DNA of 64,000 nt from Halopelagius longus (GTDB lineage Archaea > Halobacteriota > Halobacteria > Halobacteriales > Haloferacaceae), in NCBI RefSeq assembly GCF_900100875.1, contig NZ_FNKQ01000002.1, positions 124,001 through 188,000 of the forward strand, in the 5' to 3' direction. A model generated the notes under the pieces. The model worked only from the letters and a program-made list of their open reading frames with translations. It did no database searches and was not told the DNA's origin. Position 1 is the stretch's first letter; each line of letters begins with the position of its first letter. The position numbers were made by a program, and so were the translations under genes. Shown one piece after another: positions 7,351 to 17,794 of the stretch.

Positions 7351-8700
7351 GTGCTCACGCTTCAGTTCGAGGACGGGACCGTTCGCCTCGACGGCCTCTC
7401 CGAGTCCGGCCTCTCGGCGGCCGACCTACCGGGCGTCGAGGCGGACGAGCGGAGTCTCGTCGCCCGCGCGCCCGCCCACCGCTACGCGGCCCTCCGCGAC
7501 GCCCTCGACGAACGCGGCGTCGAATACGAGGACCGCGTCCTCCCCGCGGAACGCCTCGACTTGACGCACTCGTACGACCTGCGCGACTACCAACGGGAGG
7601 CCCTCGACGCGTGGCGGGCCAACGGCGACAGGGGGGTCCTCGAACTCCCCACCGGAAGCGGAAAGACGGTCATCGCTGTCGCCGCCATCGCCGCGCTCGG
7701 GGTTCCGACGCTCGTCGTCGTCCCGACGGTGGACCTCTTAGAACAGTGGCGGCGCGAGTTGGAGACGGAGTTCGAGGTGCCGGTCGGGCAGTTCGGCGGC
7801 GGCGAACAGACGCGGGAGGCGATAACCGTCTCGACGTACGATTCGGCGTACCTCCGCGCGGAGGACGTCGGCGGCGACTTCGGGTTCGTCGTCTTCGACG
7901 AGGTGCACCACCTCGGCGGCGAGGGGTACAGGGACGTGGGGAGGTTGCTCGCCGCGCCCGCGCGCCTCGGCCTGACGGCGACGTTCGAACGGCCGGACGG
8001 CGCACACGAGGTGGTCGCGGAACTCGTCGGCCCGAAGGTCCACGAACTCTCGGTGGACGAGTTGGCGGGCGACCATCTCGCCGACTACGAGGTGCGGCGC
8101 GTCGAAGTCGAACTGACGCCCGAGGAACGCGAGGCGTACGAGGATGCGCAGGGGACGTTCGTCGAGTACCTCAAGCGCTCGAACCTCTCGTTGAACAGCG
8201 GTTCGGACTACCGGAAACTCGTGATGCGGTCGGGGTCGGACCCCCGGGCGCGGGAGGCGCTTCTGGCCAAGCAACGCGCCCGGCGCATCATGATGAACTC
8301 CGACGCGAAGGTGGCGAAACTGGCGTCCATCTTGGACCGTCACCGCGGGGACCGCGTTATCGTCTTCACCGCCCACACGGACCTCGTCTACCGCCTCTCG
8401 GAGCGGTTTCTCCTCCCGGCGGTGACGAGCGAAACCGGGGCGGCCGAACGCCGGGAGATTCTCGACCGGTTCCGCGACGGCACGTACTCGCGCGTCGTCA
8501 CCGCGAACGTCTTAGACGAGGGCGTGGACGTGCCAGACGCCAACGTCGCCGTCCTCCTGTCGGGAAGCGGGTCGGAACGCGAGTTCACCCAGCGACTCGG
8601 GCGCATCCTCCGGCCGAAGCGAGACGGCGGGAGCGCCACCCTGTACGAACTCGTCAGCGTCGAAACCGCCGAGGAACGCGTCGCGGACCGCCGGCGGTGA
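7351..8700 (+). CDS. xpb: XPB/Rad25-type superfamily 2 DNA helicase
   Basis: 449 residues, close to the roughly 440 of archaeal XPB proteins. An N-terminal damage-recognition-like domain (1-70) precedes the Q-like motif YDLRDYQREAL, Walker A TGSGKT (101-106), Walker B as DEVHH (183-187), motif III LTATFER, and in the second RecA domain VFTAHTDLVY, DEGVDVP and motif VI QRLGRILRP. XPB unwinds DNA with 3'-5' polarity, and in archaea it works with the nuclease Bax1. Bax1 is encoded on the same strand at 10570, but three opposite-strand genes lie between. Confidence 0.9.
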   Translation: MLTLQFEDGTVRLDGLSESGLSAADLPGVEADERSLVARAPAHRYAALRDALDERGVEYEDRVLPAERLDLTHSYDLRDYQREALDAWRANGDRGVLELPTGSGKTVIAVAAIAALGVPTLVVVPTVDLLEQWRRELETEFEVPVGQFGGGEQTREAITVSTYDSAYLRAEDVGGDFGFVVFDEVHHLGGEGYRDVGRLLAAPARLGLTATFERPDGAHEVVAELVGPKVHELSVDELAGDHLADYEVRRVEVELTPEEREAYEDAQGTFVEYLKRSNLSLNSGSDYRKLVMRSGSDPRAREALLAKQRARRIMMNSDAKVAKLASILDRHRGDRVIVFTAHTDLVYRLSERFLLPAVTSETGAAERREILDRFRDGTYSRVVTANVLDEGVDVPDANVAVLLSGSGSEREFTQRLGRILRPKRDGGSATLYELVSVETAEERVADRRR

Positions 8701-8757
8701 GGCCCTCCCCGTTCGAAGGGAGAAGAGCGCTCGGTTCCGCGGTCGGCGAACGCCGCC

Positions 8758-9411
8758 TCAGAGCGCCGTTTCCCTGTCGAACTGCGCGAAGAACTCGGTC
8801 ATGAAGCTCCACCGGGACTCGCCGGACCGGCGTCCGGGCGGCGTGTACAACGCGTTCAGACGCTCCTCGGACCACTCCCGGAGGAGGGTGATGTCCGGGA
8901 GGTTCGTCGCGGCCCCCCCGGATGCCGACGCGTCGCCGATTATCCCGTACTTCTGGCCCGCCTCGCCCGACCGTTCGCCGACGATACAGGCCATTCGGAC
9001 GATTCCGACCGCTCCGATCGCTTCCAACTTGTCCGCGTCGAACAGCAGTTTCGCCTCGGGCGTCTCCGGTTCCGGGGAACTGGTCCGGATGCTGTGCGCG
9101 CGGATGCAGTGTTGGATGGCGTCTATTCGGTCGGTCGCCACCCCCTCGGCTTCGAGGAGCGTCCGCGCCTCCGCCGCGCCCCACCGGTCGTGGTCGTCTA
9201 TCTCCCCCGTCCGTTCCAACGGACGGCCGATGTCGTGTAACCACGCCGCCGCGGCGAGAACCTCCCTATCGACGGGTGCATCCCATTCGTCCGCTAACCG
9301 AGCCGACAGATTGTGGACGCGACTCGCGTGGAAGCTATCGTGTCCGGGGAGGGCATCTTCGTAGTACGGCAACGCCAGCCTTCGAGCGAGGGGACCTAAC
9401 TCCTGCGTCAT
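8758..9411 (-). CDS. HD-domain phosphohydrolase
   Basis: 217 residues with an HD metal-binding core: H28 and H33 region, H59-D60 in AAAWLHDIGRP, then an IQHCIRAHS helix and LLFDADKLEAIG near 122-133, a conserved pattern of YedJ/YpgQ-like hydrolases. Members cleave phosphate from nucleotides or related compounds in the cytoplasm; the substrate here is not predictable. A C-terminal extension (RWSFMTEFFAQFDRE) follows. It runs convergent with XPB (57 bp apart), so it is not part of the repair operon despite lying inside the XPB-Bax1 interval. Confidence 0.85.
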   Translation of the reverse strand: MTQELGPLARRLALPYYEDALPGHDSFHASRVHNLSARLADEWDAPVDREVLAAAAWLHDIGRPLERTGEIDDHDRWGAAEARTLLEAEGVATDRIDAIQHCIRAHSIRTSSPEPETPEAKLLFDADKLEAIGAVGIVRMACIVGERSGEAGQKYGIIGDASASGGAATNLPDITLLREWSEERLNALYTPPGRRSGESRWSFMTEFFAQFDRETAL

Positions 9412-9485
9412 GAGTCGTGGATAACTATATCACAGATGACATAACGCTTGGGGTTCTCGCAACGGGACGAAACGGAGACCGACGA

Positions 9486-9893
9486 TCAGGACACGTCGAC
9501 GTCGATTTCGCCGCCGTCGAGGAACTCCGACTCCGTCACCTCGAAGTCCACCTCGAACGACGCCGAACTCTCCGGCGGAACGGTCACGTTCGTCTCGCGC
9601 GTCCGCGTCTCGCCGTTCACCGTCACCGCGACGCGGACGCGGCCGATTCGCTCCGCAGTTCCGCGGTTCCCGATCTCGCCGAACACCCGTAGCGTACCGT
9701 CGTCGTTCGCGCCGAAGTCGAACGTCTTCACGTACAGGTCCGGCCGAGTCGGCGTCGTTCGCGGTTGCCCCTCGGGTGCGGTCGGCGGCCGACGGGGACC
9801 GGTCGCGCCGGGCGCCGACCCGAGACACCCCGCCGAGAGGCCGACTACGAGTACCCGCAGGACGTTCCGACGCGTCGAGGGCCGCGACTCCAT
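9486..9893 (-). CDS. Lipoprotein with FxLYD/CARDB-like beta domain
   Basis: 135 residues. After basic residues (RPSTRRN) comes a hydrophobic signal and the lipobox LSAGC, with the Cys at about 23, then a Pro/Thr linker and a beta-sandwich whose pattern (FGEIGNRGTAERIGRV, later VPPESSASFEVDFEV) resembles FxLYD/CARDB domains used for extracellular binding or spacing. The ATG at 9893 is chosen because the signal peptide starts there, although the frame is open further upstream. It is probably anchored outside the membrane. Ligand unknown. Confidence 0.72.
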   Translation of the reverse strand: MESRPSTRRNVLRVLVVGLSAGCLGSAPGATGPRRPPTAPEGQPRTTPTRPDLYVKTFDFGANDDGTLRVFGEIGNRGTAERIGRVRVAVTVNGETRTRETNVTVPPESSASFEVDFEVTESEFLDGGEIDVDVS

Positions 9894-10012
9894 ACTCGCC
9901 CCTTGGTAGACTCGGCTATGAGTCTTTCCGACTACTGAGGGTACTACCCGTTCGCAACGACGAGACGACGATTCGAGAAAAGATTGTTCGCATCGGCGAC
10001 GCGGCGCACGGC

Positions 10013-10429
10013 TTACGTCGCCGTGGTGGTGCGCTTCGCCTTCCGGTCGTGGTACCAGAACAACACCGCTCCGATCGCCGCGAGAACCGCGATGGCCAGC
10101 GTCGTCATTCGACCCAGGACGGGCCAATCGAGGCCGAACAGGCCGGTGATGTCGATAATCCAGAGCGCACCCATGATTATCGCGCCTGCGACGGAGAACC
10201 ACAACAGGCCCGGGTGGGTGTCGGCGTCGCCGGCGTGGGTGTCCGTCCGGTCGTCGTACTGTTCGCCGCGTGGCGCGTCGTCGAAGTTGTCGTGGTCGGT
10301 GTTGGACGTGTCTTTGGTGTACCTCTGCTTCGTGTGGACCCCGTCTTCGTCGCGCGTCACCTCTTCGGACTCTTTCGTGAACGAACCCTCTTTGCGAGTC
10401 CTGTCGTCGTCTCCGTGTTCATTTGCCAT
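10013..10429 (-). CDS. Small two-helix membrane protein, hypothetical
   Basis: 138 residues. The first 70 are very hydrophilic and charged (a D/E/T/R-rich tail with no predicted fold), then two membrane helices (about 74-92 and 107-124) separated by a short GLFGLDWPVLGR loop, and a basic end (YHDRKAKR). The positive-inside rule puts the C-terminus in the cytoplasm, so the long tail is also cytoplasmic. I recognise no family. An AT-rich GTAAATTAC element (minus strand, about 10459-10467) lies near -30 of the ATG. Confidence 0.65.
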   Translation of the reverse strand: MANEHGDDDRTRKEGSFTKESEEVTRDEDGVHTKQRYTKDTSNTDHDNFDDAPRGEQYDDRTDTHAGDADTHPGLLWFSVAGAIIMGALWIIDITGLFGLDWPVLGRMTTLAIAVLAAIGAVLFWYHDRKAKRTTTAT

Positions 10430-10458
10430 GCAGTCGATGGTTGGCCCGTCGCACGTGA

Positions 10459-10496
10459 GTAATTTACGGCACTATATCAGGTAATATTAATTTGCG
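10459..10496. promoter_or_regulatory. AT-rich divergent promoter region before bax1
   Basis: An unusually AT-rich island (GTAATTTAC, ACTATATCAG, GTAATATTAATTTG) lies in GC-rich surroundings between the small membrane protein (minus) and bax1 (plus). GTAAATTAC on the minus strand is correctly spaced for the 10429 start. The bax1 box is more likely the TTTTGT near 10542. Confidence 0.4.
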
Positions 10497-10569
10497 GCGC
10501 GGTGACCTGACCGTTTTCCCGTAGTACCGGGACGCGCGACTTTTGTCGGCGCGGAACGAAGCGGCGTCC

Positions 10570-12123
10570 GTGCTGACGAAAGACCTCCTCCGCGTCTCTC
10601 GGGCCGGCGGCGGGTACCACCCGCAGTTCGTCGGGCGGGAGTCGAGACCGCTCGCGGCCCGCGTCATCGGCGTGTTTCAGGGACACGTCGGCGAACCCCG
10701 TCACCGCCTCGACGAGGCCCTCTCGGCGCTTGAGGACGAGGCCGACGACTTCAAACTCGTCCGCGGGTTCGCGGCGTTGGCCGACCGGGAGGCGACGTTC
10801 GAGACGCGGGCGGAACTGCCGCCGGAGCGCGCTCGGCGGGTGGCGTTCGAGGAGGCCGAGGCCGTCGGCGTCGTCACGGAGGCGGAACGCGAGGCCGCAC
10901 TCGAACGCGCCGCCGACCGACTCGCCGCCGACCGGTCCGCGGTCGAATCGTCGCTGTACGCCGACCGGGAGGTCAACGAGGTGTTGGCGTCGTTCGACTC
11001 GCGGTGGGGGCCCGACGAACTCCTCGAACAGTACAACCTCTCGCTGGCGCAGACGGCGCTTTTCGACGCCACGGAGGTCACAGTTCGGAGTTCGGACCCG
11101 CGGACCCTCGTCTCGGCGGTGAAGCGACTCGGACTCATGTACGAGATTCGGCGGACCGACGCCGAGAGGGAGGTGGTCGTCACCGGTCCGGACGCGCTCT
11201 TCCGCCGGACGCGGCGCTACGGCACCGCCTTCGCCCGCCTCCTCAGAAGCGTCGCGGCGGCCCCGGAGTGGTCGCTGACGGCGACCATCGACGACCGGGG
11301 GACGGAGCGACAACTGCACCTCTCGGCGGACGACGTCTCCGTCCCGAACGTCGAACCCGTGGCCGAACCGACGTACGACAGCGGGGTGGAGGCGGACTTC
11401 GCCGCCCGGTTCGAGGGGTTGGACCTCGATTGGTCGCTCGTCCGCGAACCCGAAGCCCTCGCCGCGGGCGCGCGAGCGATGATCCCGGACTTCGCGTTCG
11501 ACTACCATCCCGCGGGCGGTGCCCGCGGGAGTCGGTCGGACGGGTCCGACCACGCCCACGCGGACTTTCGCGTCTTCTTCGAGGTGATGGGCTTTTGGAC
11601 GCCCGAGTACGTCGAGAAGAAACTCGACCAGTTCGCGACGGTGGCCGACGACGTGGAGTTGGTCGTCGCCGTGGACGAATCGCTGGCTGTGAGCGAGGAC
11701 GTGGCCGCACTCGACCACCGCGTCGTCACCTACTCCGGGTCCGTCCGCGTCAAGGACGTGGTGGACGTCCTGCGGGAGTACGAGTCGGACCTCGTCGCGG
11801 AGGCGGCCGACGACCTGCCCGCGGAACTCGTCCCCGAGGCCGACGCGGTGTCGCTCTCGGAGTTGGCCGCCGAACGCGGCGTCAGCGAGGACGCCCTCGA
11901 CGGCGTCGCCTTCCCGGACCACGAACTCGTGGGCCGAACGCTCGTCCGCCCCGCCGTCCTCGATTCGCTCCGGGAGGAACTCGCGGCGGGGATGTCGCTG
12001 TCGGACGCCGAGGCGGTCCTCGACGAACGGGGCCTCGCGGACGCGTCGGCGGCCCTCTCCCGACTCGGCTACCGCGTCGAGTGGGAGGGACTCGACGGCG
12101 GAACGCTCCGCGAGAAGGAGTGA
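10570..12123 (+). CDS. bax1: Bax1 (DUF790) nuclease, XPB partner
   Basis: 517 residues from the GTG at 10570, where the conserved LTKDLLRVSR begins. The N-terminal DUF790 region is followed by the nuclease core: MIPDFAFDY, then FFEVMGFWTPEYVEKKL, which holds the D...E...K layout of PD-(D/E)XK enzymes. Bax1 binds XPB and together they unwind and incise DNA in archaeal excision repair. A C-terminal helical segment follows (roughly 390-510). T-rich bases near 10542 are spaced for a leaderless start. The gene sits 1.9 kb downstream of xpb on the same strand. Confidence 0.85.
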   Translation: MLTKDLLRVSRAGGGYHPQFVGRESRPLAARVIGVFQGHVGEPRHRLDEALSALEDEADDFKLVRGFAALADREATFETRAELPPERARRVAFEEAEAVGVVTEAEREAALERAADRLAADRSAVESSLYADREVNEVLASFDSRWGPDELLEQYNLSLAQTALFDATEVTVRSSDPRTLVSAVKRLGLMYEIRRTDAEREVVVTGPDALFRRTRRYGTAFARLLRSVAAAPEWSLTATIDDRGTERQLHLSADDVSVPNVEPVAEPTYDSGVEADFAARFEGLDLDWSLVREPEALAAGARAMIPDFAFDYHPAGGARGSRSDGSDHAHADFRVFFEVMGFWTPEYVEKKLDQFATVADDVELVVAVDESLAVSEDVAALDHRVVTYSGSVRVKDVVDVLREYESDLVAEAADDLPAELVPEADAVSLSELAAERGVSEDALDGVAFPDHELVGRTLVRPAVLDSLREELAAGMSLSDAEAVLDERGLADASAALSRLGYRVEWEGLDGGTLREKE

Positions 12124-12224
12124 CGGCGGCCGTCGGCGGCCCGCGACGGTCGGTTTTCTCGACAGTCCGTAAGTCGCTCAGAACGCCCATCAGTGTCGCG
12201 GACGTACTTCGACGCGGATGACGC

Positions 12225-14459
<2,235 letters not shown>

Positions 14460-14460
14460 C

Positions 14461-14474
14461 GAGACGCCCGTCTC
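14461..14474 (+). terminator. Short hairpin after copB
   Basis: GAGACG-CC-CGTCTC forms a 6-bp hairpin two bases after the copB stop, followed by CGCTTTCGTC. It is a weak terminator candidate. A second inverted repeat GAACG-CT-CGTTC (14515-14526) in the same gap may be an operator. Confidence 0.35.
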
Positions 14475-14595
14475 CGCTTTCGTCTCAGCTCTCGCGCGGA
14501 AACGGCCCTGAGAGGAACGCTCGTTCAGGTAATCGTCTCATTCAGAACTCTCCGCCAAAAGAAGGATGCGGCGCTCGGGCGAAACGAGTAGTGAA

Positions 14596-14955
14596 ATGTC
14601 CCTAGCAGACACCGCATCCGAAATCGAGCATCTGAACGACAAGCAACGCGAGTGCCTCGAGAACTGCTTCGAGGCCGCCGAAACGTGCGAGTGGTGCGCC
14701 GACGCCTGCGCCGGCGAGGGCGAGGGAATGGCGAAGTGTATCCGCCTCTGCCGCGACGTGGCGGACCTCACGACCCTCCACGCGCGCTTCATGGCGCGAA
14801 ACTCCAACTACAGCGAGGAACTCGCCCAAGTCTGCGCCGGGGCTTGCGAGGAGTGCGCCGCGGAGTGTGAGCAACACGACGCCGACCACTGCCAACTCTG
14901 CGCGGAGGTTCTGCGGGAGTGCGCCGAAACCTGCCGGCAGATGGCGTCGGCGTAA
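14596..14955 (+). CDS. Four-helix Cys-rich copper storage-like protein (Csp / DUF326)
   Basis: 119 residues with 15 Cys in CxxxC and CxxC spacing along amphipathic helices (for example ECLENC, CEWCADAC, KCIRLC, CAGACEECAAEC, CQLCAEVLRECAETC). This is the signature of Csp copper storage proteins, whose four-helix bundle is lined with thiolates that hold many Cu(I) ions. There is no signal peptide, so it is a cytosolic (Csp3-like) form. The ATG at 14596 starts the conserved helix. It lies 136 bases after copB on the same strand, which makes a shared role in copper tolerance likely. Confidence 0.82.
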   Translation: MSLADTASEIEHLNDKQRECLENCFEAAETCEWCADACAGEGEGMAKCIRLCRDVADLTTLHARFMARNSNYSEELAQVCAGACEECAAECEQHDADHCQLCAEVLRECAETCRQMASA

Positions 14956-15010
14956 TCGAGTCCCTTCGACGCGACGAGGAACGCCCCCCGAGTACCTCTT
15001 ATTTCGAGAC

Positions 15011-15322
15011 ATGTCATCCGACACAGAGACGGTCGAAGGGTTCGTCATCGACATCGCCTGCGTCCGGAAGAACCCCCGCGAGGGGTTGCCGGAGGACGCT
15101 CGCACGCACACGAAGGAGTGCGCCCTCGAGGGCCACTGCGTCGAGAGCGGGTACGCCGTCGTCACCGACGAGGACCGACTGATCCTCCTCGACTCCGAGG
15201 CCACGACGCGGGTGGTGGAGACGATAGAACGGAGCGATACCGAACGGGGACACCGCGTGCGCGTGACGCGCGAACGCACCGACGGCGGAACGATGGAGAC
15301 GACGGCCGTCGAGGAGTTGTAG
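15011..15322 (+). CDS. Small Cys-containing protein of the copper cluster, hypothetical
   Basis: 103 residues. It starts with GFVIDIACVRKNPREG and continues with HTKECALEGHCVESGYAVV, a pattern resembling small beta-barrel domains (G-x-V-x-D-x-x-C ... H-x-x-C) found near metal-handling genes in bacteria. Three Cys and two His are placed to bind a metal. There is no signal or membrane segment. It lies 55 bases after the Csp-like gene and is probably cotranscribed with it. Copper chaperoning is an inference from position and thiols; I cannot name a family with certainty. Confidence 0.6.
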   Translation: MSSDTETVEGFVIDIACVRKNPREGLPEDARTHTKECALEGHCVESGYAVVTDEDRLILLDSEATTRVVETIERSDTERGHRVRVTRERTDGGTMETTAVEEL

Positions 15323-15368
15323 CGTCCGCCTCACTCGGGCGTTCGGCCACCGCCTCCTGTCCCCCGCC

Positions 15369-15920
15369 TCACTCGACGGTCGGCAGGTCCTCTTGGCGAC
15401 CCTTCGGGACCGTAGAGCGGAGTTCGCCGTGGAGGAACAGGCCGACGCCGATGGGTTCGCGTTCGCCGACGAGTTCGTGCGCGGCGATGAGGTAGCCCCA
15501 GTCGCCGTCCCACTCTATCTCTTGGTCCTCCCCGGCGACGAACCGGGCCGCCCGTTCGGCGTCGAGTTCGACGACGTTCTCCGTCGCCGCGCCGCCGAAT
15601 CGCTGGACGGCGTTCGTGGAGGGCTTCCAGTGTTCCTGCCGCGCGCGAAGGATGCGCAGGCCGAGTCCCTCCACGTCGGACGGACTCACCACGTCGTCGG
15701 CGAACGCCCAAATCTTGCCCGCGCCCTTCTCCCAGAACGTGTGGCCGTCCCACGTCTCCGGCGGGATTCCGTAGCGGTTCTCCCACCACGCGAGGACTTC
15801 CTCGCGGGTGGGTCGGCCCGCGACGACGCGGTCCTCGGACGTCTCGGGGAGGCGGTCGAACCGTTGCCCGTCGTTCGTCGGTCGCTCCTCGGACTCCGTC
15901 GTCTCCTCGGTGTCGCTCAT
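15369..15920 (-). CDS. PUA-like RNA-binding partner of NSUN methyltransferase (DUF7122-like)
   Basis: 183 residues. The middle resembles the region that follows the catalytic domain in NOL1/NOP2/Sun proteins (WENRYGIPPETWDGHTFWEKG) and the end looks like a PUA fold (YLIAAHELVGEREPIGVGLFL, then RSTVPKGRQ). Its ATG overlaps the stop of the methyltransferase gene by four bases (ATGA), so the two are translated as a coupled pair. The likely role is to present rRNA or tRNA to the catalytic subunit. The N-terminal 30 residues are acidic and disordered. Confidence 0.75.
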   Translation of the reverse strand: MSDTEETTESEERPTNDGQRFDRLPETSEDRVVAGRPTREEVLAWWENRYGIPPETWDGHTFWEKGAGKIWAFADDVVSPSDVEGLGLRILRARQEHWKPSTNAVQRFGGAATENVVELDAERAARFVAGEDQEIEWDGDWGYLIAAHELVGEREPIGVGLFLHGELRSTVPKGRQEDLPTVE

Positions 15921-16855
15921 GCCGTCACCTCCAGTTTCGCGCAGAAGAACCCGCCCGTGTCGTTGTGGTGGGGGTAGACGCGGTGGGCGAGTTCGACGCT
16001 CGGGTCGTACTCCTCCTCGTCCCACTCGGTGACGCCGGGGGCCGTCTCGAACCCATCGGGGGCGTCCCACTCGACGAGTTCGCACGCCTCCTCGTCGAGA
16101 ACGTGGTCGAGGACGGCTTCGTTCTCCTCCGGCGCGAAAGTGCAGGTGGAGTAGACGACGGTGCCGCCCTCGCGCGTCGCCTGCACCGCGCGCCGGAGGA
16201 TGCCCTTCTGGATGCCCGCGACGCTGTGGACGTGGTCCATCGTCCACTTATCGAGGGCGTCGGGGTTCTTCCGAATCGTCCCCTCGCAGGAGCAGGGGGC
16301 GTCCACTAACGCTTTATCGAACTCCTCGAACGCCGCCGGGTCGTCCGTCCCCTCGCCGAACGGCTTCAAGGAGAAGTTCCGCGCGTCCTGGTTCGTCACC
16401 ACGAGGTTCGAGACGCCGAGTCGCTCGGCGTTGTGGCGCAACGCCGAGAGGCGTCCGAGATTGTTGTCGTTGCCGACGAGCGTCCCCTCGTCGTCCATCA
16501 GGGCGGCCAACTGCGTCGTCTTGCTTCCGGGGGCGGCGCAGGCGTCCCAGACGACGTCGCCGGGCTGAGGGTCTAACGCGATGGCCGGCAGCGAGGACAC
16601 CTCCTCCTGCCCGTGGAGCCACCCGTGGAAGTACGGCCACGACGTGCCCGGCCCGCGTTCGTCGAGTTTGAGGATGCCCGGGTGCCAGTCCGTCGGTTCG
16701 TAGGCGACGCCCTCGGCGTCGAGGGCCGCCCGCGCGCGTTCCACCGTCGTCTCGATGGTGTTGACGCGAACGACCGACGGGAGCGGCCGCTCGCAGGCGG
16801 CCAAGAAGGCCTCCTCGTCGTCCACGAGCGGCGCGTACCGCTTGAGCGGGTTCAT
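15917..16855 (-). CDS. RsmB/NSUN family RNA cytosine-C5 methyltransferase
   Basis: 312 residues. The SAM-binding motif I is DACAAPGSKT (104-113). Two catalytic cysteines are present: C188 in DAPCSCEGTIRKN and C238 in YSTCTFAPEEN, the pair that distinguishes RNA m5C enzymes. An N-terminal NPLKRYAPL segment matches archaeal members. The protein ends right after the Rossmann fold (HNDTGGFFCAKLEV), and the PUA-like part is a separate overlapping gene. Target RNA (tRNA or rRNA) cannot be decided from sequence. Confidence 0.88.
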   Translation of the reverse strand: MNPLKRYAPLVDDEEAFLAACERPLPSVVRVNTIETTVERARAALDAEGVAYEPTDWHPGILKLDERGPGTSWPYFHGWLHGQEEVSSLPAIALDPQPGDVVWDACAAPGSKTTQLAALMDDEGTLVGNDNNLGRLSALRHNAERLGVSNLVVTNQDARNFSLKPFGEGTDDPAAFEEFDKALVDAPCSCEGTIRKNPDALDKWTMDHVHSVAGIQKGILRRAVQATREGGTVVYSTCTFAPEENEAVLDHVLDEEACELVEWDAPDGFETAPGVTEWDEEEYDPSVELAHRVYPHHNDTGGFFCAKLEVTA

Positions 16856-16978
16856 CGACCGACTCTACCCGACGACTCCGCTTGTGGGTTTCGGATGCTG
16901 TCCGCCGCGGACGGCGGGAGCGCGGCACCGAACTCGTGCCCGAGCCGACGTTTGGAGACGCGTGAAGGCGGGCCACGC

Positions 16979-16984
16979 TTTTTA
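16979..16984 (+). promoter_or_regulatory. TATA-like box of the PAC2 gene
   Basis: TTTTTA is centred 28 bases before the ATG at 17010, giving a leaderless transcript. The 16856-17009 gap holds nothing else beyond a short GTCCG/CGGAC inverted repeat. Confidence 0.5.
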
Positions 16985-17009
16985 CAACCTGAACGGCCGA
17001 ACGTGACGT

Positions 17010-17750
17010 ATGGCCCACATAAACGTGTTCGCGAAGGACGTGTCGCTTTCGGAACCGACGCTGATAGAGGGGCTTCCGGGCGTCGGACTCGTCGGGAAGA
17101 TAGCCGCAGACCACATCGTCGAGCAGTTCGAGATGAGCCACTACGCGAACGTCCACTGCGACGGGGTCCCGCGGGTCGCGGTGTACGAGGAGGGCGACCC
17201 GACGCTCCGGTCGCCGGTCAGACTGTACGCGGACGAGGAGCGGAACCTCCTCGTCCTGCAGAGCGACGTGCCCATCCGACCGGACTCGGCGGCCGAACTC
17301 GCCGACTGCCTCTCGAACTGGTTCGACGACGAGTCGATTCTGCCCGTCTTCCTCTCCGGCATCCCGAGAGAGCAGTCCGGCGACGTGCCGGACCTGTACG
17401 GCGTCGGCGTCGGCGGCGGGGCGCAGATGCTCGCGGACGCGGACATCGGCGAACCCGCGGAGGCGGGCCTCGTCTCCGGACCGACCGGCGCGTTACTCAA
17501 CGACGCGGTCGAACGCGAGCGGACCGCGGTGGGTCTGGTAGTGGAGTCGGACCCGCAGTTCCCGGACCCCGCCGCCGCCCGCGTCGTCCTGAAAAACGGC
17601 ATCGAACCGCTCACGGGGGTCGAGATTCCGGCGGACGACCTCGTGGACCACGCCGAGGACATCCGCGAGGCGAAGGAGCGACTGGCCAAGCGCATGCAGA
17701 GCGCCGACGAGGAGAGCACGCAGGCCCGACCGCTCGGGATGTACCAGTAA
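17010..17750 (+). CDS. PAC2-family proteasome assembly chaperone
   Basis: 246 residues. The N-terminus carries LIEGLPGVGLVGKIAADHI, the hallmark of archaeal PAC2/PbaA-like proteins, then a Rossmann-like alpha/beta core with YGVGVGGGAQ and GPTGALLNDA, and a C-terminal charged helix (about 208-235). Such proteins assist proteasome alpha-ring assembly in eukaryotes and bind proteasome parts in archaea. The proteasome beta gene lies at 54-55 kb in this window, not adjacent. It is monocistronic with its own promoter. Confidence 0.85.
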   Translation: MAHINVFAKDVSLSEPTLIEGLPGVGLVGKIAADHIVEQFEMSHYANVHCDGVPRVAVYEEGDPTLRSPVRLYADEERNLLVLQSDVPIRPDSAAELADCLSNWFDDESILPVFLSGIPREQSGDVPDLYGVGVGGGAQMLADADIGEPAEAGLVSGPTGALLNDAVERERTAVGLVVESDPQFPDPAAARVVLKNGIEPLTGVEIPADDLVDHAEDIREAKERLAKRMQSADEESTQARPLGMYQ

Positions 17751-17794
17751 CCGTCCGCGAGTCCTCCCGTCGGCCGCGAGAGACGCGAACGTCC

